A DNA stretch of 64,000 nucleotides from Nymphaea colorata (Eukaryota; Streptophyta; Magnoliopsida; Nymphaeales; Nymphaeaceae): positions 21,078,802-21,142,801 of the forward strand of contig NC_045145.1 in the NCBI RefSeq assembly GCF_008831285.2, given 5' to 3'. The number at the start of each line of letters is the position of its first letter. Positions within the stretch are counted from its first letter, which is position 1. The notes under the pieces are model-generated. The model was not told the origin of the DNA. It saw nothing but the letters and a program-made list of their open reading frames with translations, and ran no database searches. Both the position numbers and the translations under genes were made by a program. Below are positions 51,501 through 64,000 of the stretch, in pieces.

Positions 51501-51537
51501 CTACTTCTTTCAGCTTCTGGCGGAGGTTCTGCGCCAT
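33591..51537 (-). CDS. PDS5A: Sister chromatid cohesion protein PDS5 homologue (Tudor-containing plant type)
   Basis: Nuclear HEAT-repeat cofactor of cohesin that regulates cohesion and DNA repair. 32 minus-strand exons: 51537-51445, 49745-49542, 49328-49147, 45814-45688, 45582-45364, 44808-44592, 44491-44346, 44217-44072, 43967-43818, 43694-43646, 43560-43369, 43244-43062, 42465-42311, 42230-42104, 41963-41817, 41681-41622, 41487-41351, 41210-41093, 40892-40758, 40668-40466, 38672-38516, 38347-38210, 37895-37809, 37712-37024, 36907-36812, 35693-35614, 34906-34855, 34756-34598, 34493-34456, 34376-34308, 34226-34084, 33793-33591. Residues 1-1124 are the HEAT-rich body (KHQDRDV, GRRLAMNVI, KDDNETIKEG, WDHKIP all seen). 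A charged Lys/Ser region follows, then a Tudor-like module (VKVWWPMDKRF to VYDDGDVETL) and an acidic and basic tail. Exon 24 contains a stop at 37274-37272; one extra base there restores 1633 aa. One intron begins GC. Every other phase fits. Confidence 0.93.
33842..34003. repeat. Duplicated segment in the last PDS5 intron
   Basis: A stretch including AACAAGTAAAGAGAGGCAGA, followed by TAAAAACAAGTGAGAGAG, occurs twice, about 104 bp apart (about 33842-33897 and 33946-34003). Confidence 0.85.
37272..37284 (-). other. Apparent 1-bp frameshift in PDS5 exon 24
   Basis: In frame the minus strand reads ...AAG AAG CAT AAA AAG AAT TAG, stopping at 37274-37272. With one more A in the five-A run (37283-37279) it would read CAT AAA AAA GAA TTA GAG GAC, and the frame then continues 83 more codons to a good donor at 37024. 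The restored phase is exactly what the following exons need. Confidence 0.85.
38673..40465 (-). other. PDS5 intron 20 (1.8 kb) with short tandem repeat
   Basis: GT-AG intron splitting the Arg codon between ...FVPIY and KLHTF. It contains three perfect 23-bp tandem units at 39014-39082. Confidence 0.8.
39014..39082. repeat. Three tandem 23-bp units
   Basis: AAATAATAAAGCATCCATAG followed by TAC, three times in a row, inside PDS5 intron 20. Confidence 0.95.
42755..42980 (-). pseudogene. Decayed duplicate of PDS5 exon 12 in the adjoining intron
   Basis: About 226 bp immediately downstream (in the sense of transcription) of exon 12 repeats the last three quarters of that exon plus its donor and start of intron. 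On the minus strand it can be read from a decayed SFILINKEHVKEI to LLLHKS, followed by substitutions and a TAG. The donor TTGTG|GTAAAT has become TTGTAGCAAAT, and the exon's acceptor end is missing, so it is not usable as an exon. Confidence 0.85.
45815..49146 (-). other. Largest PDS5 intron (3.3 kb, intron 3)
   Basis: GT-AG intron splitting the codon between ...FLSVA and SNDHPEA. It hosts the hAT-like element at 47926-48667. The rest is AT-rich without coding character. Confidence 0.85.
47926..48667. mobile_element. Non-autonomous hAT-like DNA transposon
   Basis: The element begins CAGTGTTATCCGTATCG and ends CGATATGCTTTTTACAGCACTG, so both ends read CAGTG(T/C)T inward with further imperfect inverted similarity (CGTATCGCACGATA against GCATATCGTAAC). 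It is flanked by an 8-bp direct repeat, CACAAGGG at 47918-47925 and CACAAGGC at 48668-48675. Terminal CAGTG with an 8-bp duplication is the hAT signature. Both ends are rich in CGATAC/GTATCG motifs in both orientations. No transposase frame is present (742 bp), so it would have moved in trans. Confidence 0.75.
49746..51444 (-). other. PDS5 intron 1 (1.7 kb)
   Basis: First intron, from ...LLKLLK|GTAAGG to ATACAG|CAAGCAGAA. No coding character; first introns of this size in plant genes often hold regulatory sequence, but nothing specific was recognised. Confidence 0.8.
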
Positions 51538-51720
51538 CTCAACCCTCGTCCCACTCCTTCTCCTCCTCCTCTTCTTCTTCTTCTTCCGTCGCAGGTAGAT
51601 AATGATGCGACTCAGAGATTACGCTCCGATTCCTTCCGCCATCACAGAGTCGCGAGCGAGCGGAACCGAGAGCGAGAGAAAGAGAGAGAGAGAGGGCAGT
51701 GTGGAATCGAAACGGAGAAT
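51538..51720 (-). promoter_or_regulatory. PDS5 5'UTR and promoter-proximal region
   Basis: Directly upstream of the ATG the mRNA strand is purine-rich (GAAGAAGAAG and GGAGGAGGAG at about 51558-51590). A GA tract (minus strand CT) lies at about 51678-51695. No clear TATA box was seen, which is usual for housekeeping genes. Confidence 0.45.
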
Positions 51721-54460
51721 GTGATCGGATTAAATGAAGCGTGTCCGAAGGGCTTTGAGTTCCGGATCAACAGCACTGCACGGATTGCCTAAAAAGGACA
51801 CGGGATTAGTAAAAATCACGAATTCAGAATTCGAAGCCAAGGCGCCCTCGTTGACGAAAATGCCCTCAAGAGAACATACCTTATGCGTTCACCTCATCGA
51901 GCTCAACTTATATAAGTAGAGAGCTATAAGCTTGCACCATGTTGATAGAAGTTTATATTTTAAATAATTTAAACTTACTTACTGGAGTTCTACGGTTTAG
52001 CTGAAATAATTTGTAGACATTAACTTGCCTCCCTTCATTTTTTGAGTTAGCGGCGAGAACTCTTTGTGGGTATTTGATTGGTTTGAGATGAAGATATGAG
52101 GTGATATGAGATTTCGAGTTCTTAAAACATGAGATCCGAGACTCTAGGTTTTTAACAAGAACTTGAAGTTTTTTGCTTGAAATATAAAGGATGAGTATAT
52201 TTTATCATAATGTTGAGAGGACTGAAACCATCCACCCTTCTACCATCTTTCCACAATACATGCATACTTACTAGTATCTCGAGTTAGTTGTCTCCACGAT
52301 ACTTCAACTTCAGTGTCTCTTATTTGAAAAATAAAAAGTTGATATCTTGATTTTTGAAAACTCTAAACAGTGATTAACCGCTTATCAACCCTTGCCTAGT
52401 CCATTGTGCCAACTCCCTCGAAAATTACATAAATTGTCTGAGTTTGCTATCCTTGCTTACGAAAAAATCGTAAATCTCGTGGCAAGTTTTTCTTGTTTTG
52501 ACTTGAAAGAAAATGAAATTGACTTGCAATGAAAGTTTTTGGTCACATCCATTGAATTGAGGCATAGAGATCACACTTTCCAATCTAAAGTTTGGAGCTA
52601 TTAAAGATGCCCCATAAGTCTTTCCTGACTTTAGTTCAACAACTTGTTTATAAAGTTCACGGATCCCCAAACTTAATTTGGTAGAATCGTAGAACTATTC
52701 TCAACATTGACATGTCCATACAGGACTGGAGGAAGCAAAGTGGGCTTGCGTTTGTCGTGGGCGTTTTCGTAAATCCCCGAGAAATAGAGGGACATGGATG
52801 TCAAACGGGCGAGAAAAGGCATGAGGACGATTTGGTAATTTCACCTCCTCCTCGTTGTCCGAACATCTTGTCACCTAACAGGGCTTCATCATGGGAGCGC
52901 CTAGGGGATCGGGGTCTCCTCCCATAAGAGGATCCTTAATGCGAGCGACGAACCCACCCAGTCGCGAGGAAACATGCAATCTCCACCGCCCGCCTCGAGA
53001 TCGACGGCCCCAAACCGACCTCACTTCTACCCCAGCGCAGGGAGAATTTGGTACCGTGACGTTCCCGTTCAAATTTGAGTTGAAGAACGTCGTCATAAAA
53101 TCGGCTCCCTACGGGCATTATAAAAAAAAAGAAACTCTCAACTATTTAAAAAAATAAATTATTTTTAAACAAATTAAAACGAGGCAAGTCCCTGAGCGTT
53201 AACACCCGCATGTTTTTAAATAAATATTAAGGTCAGCTTATATTTTGGGCATAAATAAATAAAACTTTTTTACTTAATTAAAATACGAAATAGATAAATA
53301 AATAGCAAGGCTTGTGTGGTATGGCTTCGTGTTCACCTATTATGCTTCTGCAAACGGGGTCCGTTTAAAATCAGTTAAATGCATTGAAAATCGAAATTAA
53401 TTTGAAGTACGTTAAATAAAAAAAGTAAGAAGAAAAGTTTGACTAGTGCCAACGGTGCAGGGGCGAAGCTGATATGTTTTTTTCATAAGTAATTCCTGAG
53501 GGGGGCTTAAACTTCTTGGAAAATGTAAAGTAGTGACACCTTATAAACTCAAGCTTGAACCTAACTCAACAATACAATGTCGAGCTCAAACTTGACTTGT
53601 CTAACTCATTTTTCTGTTAAACATGTCTGCTTATTTTTTACTCGTTTAACTCATTTAACATCATTTAGTTGCTACTCAATTATTTACTTTTTCTTTACAA
53701 TTCAACATCCATATAGTCGGGTGAGTTGAGTTTAAACAAATCCAATTCTTACAACCCAAACTCTACTCATTTAAAATTTCTAGTATACATTTGAACTTGA
53801 GCTCGACTCGTAGCTTTGGTCGAGCTTGGACGAGCATGTTTGAATCAAACTCGAGTTGGCTCGACTTATTGTGTAGCCCTACCCTACCTCCAAAGCCTTG
53901 AGTGGGAAGTGGGTTGCCATTAGCCCAACAGTGCACCCTCACCTTTTGCGGCTCAAGGGAGCAACGCCTTTAGGAATCGAAATATTGATACACCATCTAT
54001 GTGACCCTTGTCTTTGATCAGTTATGCTGCGACCCTCGAGGTAAACCCTTCCGACCCTCTCTCCCGCTCTTAGGTTCAAACTTTTTACACTCAATAGAAG
54101 CATGCACATCCAAACTTTCTTCAAGGGGTTAAAATGATTAATGTGATCTTATCAACAATATGCTCATAACTGAACTCTTACATAAAATCCAAACATTTGC
54201 AAAATATTGATACCATTTATAATTTGGTTTAAAGTATTCTAGGTGAATTTTTTCTATGGATGAGAGATTGTGATCTGCAAGGATAGAATTGCCTCTTTCT
54301 AAATTTCCACAGGGGAGCCGTATGCATGTTGTATGAGAGCTTTTAACGAAACAATAAAATTCGCATAATTATATATTGTCAAATTCTTCATCATCTTCAA
54401 GTCTCAAGTTCTTAAAGCAAGCAATGGATTTAAGCTTCTTTTTAAGGGAATTCACTTTTT
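51721..54460. other. Intergenic DNA between PDS5 and TRM10
   Basis: This is the gap between two divergently transcribed genes. No gene is supported. A stretch at about 53560-53880 has repeated CTCGACTCG/CTCGAGCTT-type words seen in dispersed plant repeats. The frame at 52891-53157 has no recognisable domain. Confidence 0.45.
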
Positions 54461-54471
54461 ACAAAGCACGT

Positions 54472-54573
54472 CACTTGTTGGGCAAGGGATCTCGTGGAAT
54501 GCAATGATCAATGGCTATGCTCAAGTTTGGTGATCTTCATGGAGCAATGAAATTATTTAAGAAAATGAAACAT
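54472..54573 (+). pseudogene. Fragment of a pentatricopeptide-repeat (PPR) gene
   Basis: The + strand reads ISWNAMINGYAQ and then, after a frame change near 54525, GDLHGAMKLFKKM, which together form one near-consensus PPR motif. Nothing PPR-like was found on either side and stops follow. This is a short broken remnant of a PPR gene, probably a retro-insertion or segmental fragment. Confidence 0.55.
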
Positions 54574-55074
54574 ATTAGTATGAATATTTAACAACTTTGC
54601 CAACGTTTCAATTTTTTTTTATATGGTCAACAAACACTAGATAGAAATCTAATAGATTATAATCCAAATTAAACAAACACACCCTGCTTTTGGAATAGGG
54701 ATGCAAATCACCATTCTAATGGTTCAAGAATACTGACATTGAAATAAAGAAGAGGGAGACTATCAAATCCCATTTCATGTAGAACATTAAATTTAGTATT
54801 ATGATTTATGTATCCGATTTAAATCTTACCCGGCTCGAATTTAGTATCATAATTTTTACATCCCTATTTACCAGTCCCACCCTCACCTTGGCTAAAATGA
54901 AGTCGGTTTGATTCACAATTTAGATCCCTAAGATGGATCAGCAATCTGATCCAAATAGTGAATTTCATTTCACTCTAAAATGGATAATGATTCAAACTTC
55001 CCGGATCCGTTCTTCCCCATCCTTTCAACGCCTTGCTCGGTAGTCTCGCTCCCTCCCGATACCAGTAGCACACA

Positions 55075-57376
55075 ATGGGCGAGGTCGTGGAGAGTGAGAT
55101 CCCGAACGGCGACGCCGCCAACGGAGATGGTGCTCCGCCGGAGGAGCCGTCAGCGGAGGCGGGTGAACTGCCCCTCTCGAAGAGCGCGAGGAAGAGGCTG
55201 CTGAAGCAGCAGAGACGGGAGGAGAAGAAGGCGGAGAAGAAGAAGGCGGCGAAGGAGGAGAAGCGGAGGAAGGCGGAGGAGAGGCGGAGGGAGTGGCAGG
55301 AGAAGATTTCGTCAGTGGCGACGGAGGAGGAGAGGGCTGCGATTGAGGAGTCAAGGCTGGCGGCTCGAAGGGAGAGGATGGAGGCGAGGGCTGGGGAGAG
55401 GGAGCGGAAGAGGCAGAAGCTGACAAAGGGAATGGAGGAAGGGCAGAGGATTGTCGTCGACCTCGACTTCCCGGGACTCATGGCGCCTGCGGAGATCAAC
55501 AGCCTTATGCAACAGGTGATTCATGGTTTGGAATCTCGTTACTGCGAGAATTTCTGGTATTGAAATCTCGCACTCGCAGGAACTTGTTTATTCCCAAAAC
55601 TTGTAATCATTTTTGGGTGCACGATTTACCCAGCATTATTAGTCAGGATAAATTGACGATATTTTCAAGTGCAGGCCGATATTTCGTGGGTTCTCCTCCC
55701 ATTTCCACGCGTTATGTGCTTTCCTTTGGCACGCCCTAGGGTTTGGAAATGGGTTGGGTATGGGAATTATCCATATACAAATTTAAAATCATCCATACTG
55801 GGTTGAAGCTTGTTGTGCTTTGATGTCATAAGTACGCAAATAATGCGATCAAAGGCTGGGATAGAACCAAAAAAGTAAGAGTTTAAACATGTAGCTTACA
55901 CAGAACATGCTTCTTTTAATATCACCACCCATGTTTATATATCTATAGTGTTCTGATTGGTAAGATACATGCATTCACATTTCTTATTGATGGTTTTCAC
56001 TTTCCTTTTTTCTTCGCTCTGGAAGAAAAACCTCATTGCATCTCTTGAAATTCAGACGGAACTGTGCTCGCTTCTTTCAAGCGGTGGATTTGATGCTTCC
56101 TGGGGTTTATTTTAGAAAATAATAACATGTCAAACAGAAAGACAATTTCCAGTTGTAATTGCTTGTCCGACTATCCAAGTTAAAATTTACAATGACTCGG
56201 GAGAGTCACCATCACCTTGAAAGGTGATCTTTGCAATTGGTGGATCTGCATTTTGCGCATTCCATTTTATCTAAGCTTACAAAAGTCTGCTGGTATTTCA
56301 AATCTATATTATCCTACTATCTACCACTTTAACATTAGTGCTGATGAAGGATTATTCTCTTCTTTTTTAAACTGATGGAAGTTGCAGATTATGTATTGTT
56401 ATGCAGTTAATGGGAGATGTGACTCACCATGTCATCTTTGCCTGACGGGATGCACTGGCGAAATCGCAACTCAGTTGCAAAGGCTCCCTGGGTATGATAA
56501 GTGGTTGATCCGAAAGGAGAGCAAGCCATATCCGGAGGTATTCCATGATCAGAAAGATAGTTTGGTGTACCTTACAGCAGATTCAGACAATGTGCTTGAA
56601 GAACTTGACCCAAGCAAAATCTATATTATTGGGGGATTAGTTGATCGAAATCGATGGAAAGGAATAACCATGAAGAAAGCAAAGGAAGATGGGATCAAAA
56701 CAGCAAAACTTCCCATCTCAGACTACCTTAAAATGTCAACATCCATGGTAAGCAGCCTGTCACTGTAACCAATGCGGATTGGCTTCTTTTTCTGAGTCTT
56801 TGTTGGTGTGGTTGAAGTTGGTGCCAGGTATGCCTGTCAGGCATCAAGGCTTTTTTATCATACTAACCGGTGCAGATTGCACTTAGTAGATTGGGTGGTC
56901 ACGTTACTCAAGTATGTTAAATTTTGGGTGCATCATTGACCAGATTTAGGTGTATTTGGGTCTACTAACATTCAAATGTCATCACGTATTTGGGTCTACT
57001 GACACTCAAATGTCCCCACCTTTTTCTTCACTACGAACAGTCGGATGTTTGGTCTCACGTAGATCGGGTTTCTCCAACGAGCAATTGATGATCTAGATCT
57101 CTCGCTTTCATTGATCAGATAGGTTAATATTTAATGTTCTACGCTGACATTGGTTTGGCTGCTGAATTCATGAATATCGTGTCACAGGTCTTGACTGTGA
57201 ATCAAGTGGTTGAAATACTTCTGCGCTTCTTGGAAACCAAAGACTGGAAGAATTCCTTTTTTCAGGTCATACCTCAAAGGAAAAGGTGTGAGGCTGAAGG
57301 TGATGAAGAAGAAGATGAATATGATGGTGAAATGAAGAAAATATGTATTGAGAAATCTCCTGAGGAATTAGAGTAA
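55075..57376 (+). CDS. TRM10: tRNA (guanine-9-N1)-methyltransferase, TRM10 family
   Basis: SPOUT-fold enzyme that uses SAM to methylate N1 of guanine 9 in tRNA. Three exons, 55075-55515, 56388-56747 and 57188-57376, join in phase 0 to 329 aa with GT-AG introns. Residues about 35-120 form a long Lys/Arg/Glu-rich helix with a NLS-like character. The TRM10 domain begins at QRIVVDLDF, continues through the [14 protein letters not shown] segment, and has the diagnostic [12 protein letters not shown] (228-239), LPISDYL (255-261) and [16 protein letters not shown] (268-283). The acidic tail follows IPQRKR. Exon 1 is GC-rich, unlike its surroundings. It is divergent from PDS5 and convergent with the tubulin gene. 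The start is the first ATG and gives the usual family length. Confidence 0.95.
55516..56387 (+). other. TRM10 intron 1
   Basis: An 872-bp GT-AG intron with no coding content. A CCCTAGGGTTT telo-box-like word lies at 55734-55744, of unknown meaning inside an intron. Confidence 0.8.
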
Positions 57377-57947
57377 TTTTTTTCCATTTTATACTTTTCT
57401 GTCGTTCACTGACTTCTTTTTCAAGGCTGATATCAAGGAAAAAAAAAATCCATATCAGTTAGATATTGCGTAGCGTAGCTGTTCCTAGTCAATTTTCAAT
57501 ATCATATTCTCTTCCTCTACGTGCCAAGTCTGTCTGTCTATCTGTCTCTCTCTCCACTTACACCATGAAGAACCGATCCGTGTCTTTTTTGTCTAAAATA
57601 TCCGGAATGATCTTTTAAGTATATTGTTAGTCCTTGCTGTACAGTATCCACACTCCTTTTGAGAATGAGCTTCAATACACCAGACTCAGTCCATGGTGGC
57701 AGACTTTTAGAGTTTAATATACAACATGTCTCATTTCTGCTTGTTCTTCTTGCTGGTTGGAACTGTCAACAACCAATAAGCATCATCAAGCAATGGCAGA
57801 GTTTATGGGTTTTCTTCCATGCTTTTTGAAATAGTCTTCCCAATGTCATGCAGCCGTACGTCCTCTTTAGTCATTGGTGTGACTAAAGTACTCCAGGATT
57901 CACTTGATTACTGGTTCTGTGGTGTCCCATATTCATGCCATATATTT

Positions 57948-58033
57948 CAGATATTTCTCCAGTTTTTCCTGTCTAATTCAGAAAGGAAGACAGATATTCC
58001 TCCAGTCTTTCCTGTCCAATTCAGAAAGGAAGA
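57948..58033. repeat. Tandem duplication, 43-bp unit
   Basis: CAGATATT(T/C)CTCCAGT, then TTTCCTGTC(T/C)AATTCAGAAA, then GGAAGA, present twice in a row with few differences. Confidence 0.9.
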
Positions 58034-59697
58034 CTTTCTCAACTAAATGTCCAGGTACCTAGAGCAAATCAATTTCTATATGATCGATGAGGGAATGATT
58101 TTGCAGGAAGGACTTTTACCTCCTCTCCTGGGTGCCATTGGTAATAAACTTATAATATGGGAACTAATCGTCCAGTGTCCAGGAAACTGTTTGCCTGAAG
58201 AAAAAACTCCCTTCCTGGTTAACATCTAGAGAATTATGGCTGCCAACCTAAAGTGCATTTCTGTTTTTCTTTGTGAGTGTTTGTCACCTGAAGCAACCGT
58301 CCGTTTGGTGACACTTTATGCGCAACCTGCCTGTCTACCTGCCTTCAATAATGGCTCGTCAGAAGAATATTAGTCGATTTTTTGTTATTGTTTTCCGACA
58401 GCTTCAGATCTGGAACAGCTGCTTTCTTTGAATAACTTCAGCAACATTTTCCTTCATTTGCCAAATCAGGTGACATTGTTCAATCCTCCCTCGAAGGGCA
58501 GGGAAACAATCTCCTCTGAATCGGGCAGTACCAGAAGACATTACTCATCCTTTTAACTGGTAATGTGAAGGTAAAAACTCAAACCTCAAATTACCTTCTG
58601 ACCAGTCCATGATGGTAACTGCTTTATTTGCTTATTGCGTTGAAGCAGAGGTTTTGACAAATGAGATTGATTTTTTTCGAATTGTAAAATGAGATCAAAT
58701 TTTACAGTTTTAACCCTCCTTGGATATCTGTTTTCTGTCTCATTATCCAGCCAGCAATTATTCCTTTCTGATTCCAGGGAGATCGGCAAATGTCAGCTTG
58801 TTCACTTCAACCATTTGAACTTACATGCATGTTTATCAGAGGGCAAAACTAGAGGTGTAACTGTTTGAAATGTGTCCCATTGAGAGAATTTTCAGAATGC
58901 AAAATCACATAGTTTCCTGTTTAACATGTCTTTCCACGGAAGTCAATGTGAATTCTCTTTTAGTCAAGGATCTGTATAAATCGCAGCTTGCCATCATAAA
59001 CAGAGAAATAAAAAGAAAAGATTCTTCTTTGCAAAGAAAATTCTAAGCACAATTTGTCGCCGCAGGATTTGGTTCTACTGAGGATTGGAAACCCCTCAAG
59101 GATTTACAACACTACCCTAGGCCTTTGATTGTGATTCTGGTCTAGAGGGGCCCCAGATGGCGCTTATCACTGAAATTGGACTCGAGTGGTCGAGGTCTTC
59201 TTGGCCCTCAAAGTGAGGTGTAGGTCCTCTGTTAGTTGATGCTTCAATTAATTGGACAAACAAAGAATGGACTATGGCCTCTCAAATTAGATGTTTGGAT
59301 CTTGGTCTGCATGTATCTGTTTGTGTTGCCTACATGTAGACATGAGTCCAGATTTGGTAGTAGTAGAGTTTAGACTTCTGTACAGGAGTCCTTTATTTTT
59401 ATGAAAATTCAAAGAACCGACAATGCAGATAATAATGTCCCGAAATAGAAAAATAAACATACAAGCGAAAAAAGGCTCTTATTGAAGGGGCGAATTTCAG
59501 CAAGACGGCGATGATGGTGGTGATCTCTGAGAAAGAAGATAACGTCATTGACCGTTGGGTGTTCTTAATTAGTACAGTGGCGTTGCTCGTCTAATTTTTT
59601 ACGTCCATTTACAGGAGAAATAATACATTAAAGGGCATACGACAATAGGTGCGACAGAAAGCAGCATTCACTAAGCACATGTACAAAACATATTATA

Positions 59698-59910
59698 ATG
59701 CCTTGGGGCTTTATCCCAGTGCCAGTGCAATTGGCATGGTAAGCTATGGCTACTACACAATCAGCTGTGCTCGTAGGTGCAGGGAAAGGCAGCTTCTAGG
59801 TGCCCAATAGCTTGCATCTACGAAACGTTTTATTAATGCCTTGGGGCTTTACCCCGTCAAATTAGCATGTTGAACTATATAGGGCTACTAAACAGTCAGC
59901 TGTGCTTCAA
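59698..59910. repeat. Diverged direct duplication (about 137-bp offset)
   Basis: TAATGCCTTGGGGCTTTA(T/C)CCC, AGCATG/GGCATG, GGCTACTA and CAGTCAGCTGTGCT(T/C) recur in the same order at about 59698-59775 and 59836-59910. Confidence 0.7.
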
Positions 59911-60368
59911 TTTTAATGGGTACTATATTCTAGAGCAAGCCATGTCTTAACTGGGAGCCATTAAATTAAGGGTTGTGTATTACTAGTTGATGAGAGTTGT
60001 AGATAAAAATTTCGCTTATGAAATACGCAAGGGTTTAACAACCATTTGTAGCAAAACGAGAAATCTCAGACACGATTAGTTCCAGCCACACTACACGCTG
60101 CTTCTCCATGGAGAGGATTAAATATGGATAGGATCCAACCACATCGTCCCACCGTGGATTTTATAACTGGACCCTAGTTATAGAGCATGATCAGAGATTC
60201 CACTCCAAATTATAAATAAGAACCAGTTCACATAACGAAAACCCTAGTTAGTCCCACCATAACCGAAAAACATGAAAATGGCGTGTCAAACCACCTAAAA
60301 AGGAAAATCAAAACAGCACAAACGATACGAGGAGACAGCAACCAGACTAACAAAGGGAGACGACACGC

Positions 60369-64000
<3,632 letters not shown>

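Larger units (their letters stand above)
57377..60368. other. Convergent intergenic region (TRM10 / alpha-tubulin 3' ends)
   Basis: Holds the two 3'UTRs facing each other. It includes a 43-bp tandem duplication near 57948-58033 and a diverged duplication near 59698-59910 (ATGCCTTGGGGCTTTA twice). No gene is supported. Confidence 0.5.

Noticed and set aside
54975-55499. 174-codon open frame on the - strand
   Set aside because: Antisense to TRM10 exon 1; Ser/Pro/Ala-rich because the sense strand is Lys/Glu-rich and GC-rich.
55734-55744. Telo-box-like CCCTAGGGTTT in TRM10 intron 1
   Set aside because: A single short motif away from the promoter; likely chance.

Overview
The window is nuclear DNA of a seed plant, most likely a flowering plant. 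Support: several intron-rich genes with GT-AG and some GC-AG junctions, a plant-type PDS5 carrying a Tudor-like domain, a plant C2-domain ABA-related (CAR) protein, a plant alpha-tubulin, and a miR156/miR157-type hairpin. Introns run to about 3.3 kb, intergenic DNA is AT-rich with many microsatellites, and non-coding DNA dominates. The species cannot be told from the sequence.

Layout. 1-1704 (+): the 3' end of an unrecognised basic, probably nuclear protein. 1705-6400: non-coding DNA with a decayed LTR-like element. 6541-16240 (+): a complete 17-exon NOP2/NSUN rRNA m5C methyltransferase. 16241-24788: intergenic, with a TATA box near 18280, a MIR156/157 hairpin at 19251-19368 and a 143-bp triple tandem repeat. 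24789-26960 (-): a three-exon CAR11-like C2 protein with a probable 5'UTR exon near 28.9 kb. 29.0-33.5 kb: repeat-rich intergenic DNA. 33591-51537 (-): a 32-exon PDS5 cohesin cofactor whose last third carries an apparent 1-bp frameshift. Its introns hold a 742-bp hAT-like element with an 8-bp target duplication and a decayed copy of exon 12. 51.7-55.0 kb: intergenic, with a decayed PPR-like fragment. 55075-57376 (+): a three-exon TRM10-type tRNA methyltransferase. 60369-64000 (-): alpha-tubulin, whose first exon runs off the right edge.

The exon models were built by hand from reading frame, splice signals and family similarity. Lengths and phases close in all of them (NOP2 629 aa; CAR 176 aa; TRM10 329 aa; tubulin 422 aa visible, 450 inferred). 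PDS5 closes at 1633 aa only if one base is restored.

These are mostly independent housekeeping genes: ribosome biogenesis (NOP2), tRNA modification (TRM10), sister-chromatid cohesion (PDS5), microtubules (tubulin), membrane/ABA signalling (CAR) and developmental phase control (miR156/157). The order CAR11-like, PDS5, TRM10 resembles, from memory, a cluster on Arabidopsis chromosome 5, which suggests old microsynteny.
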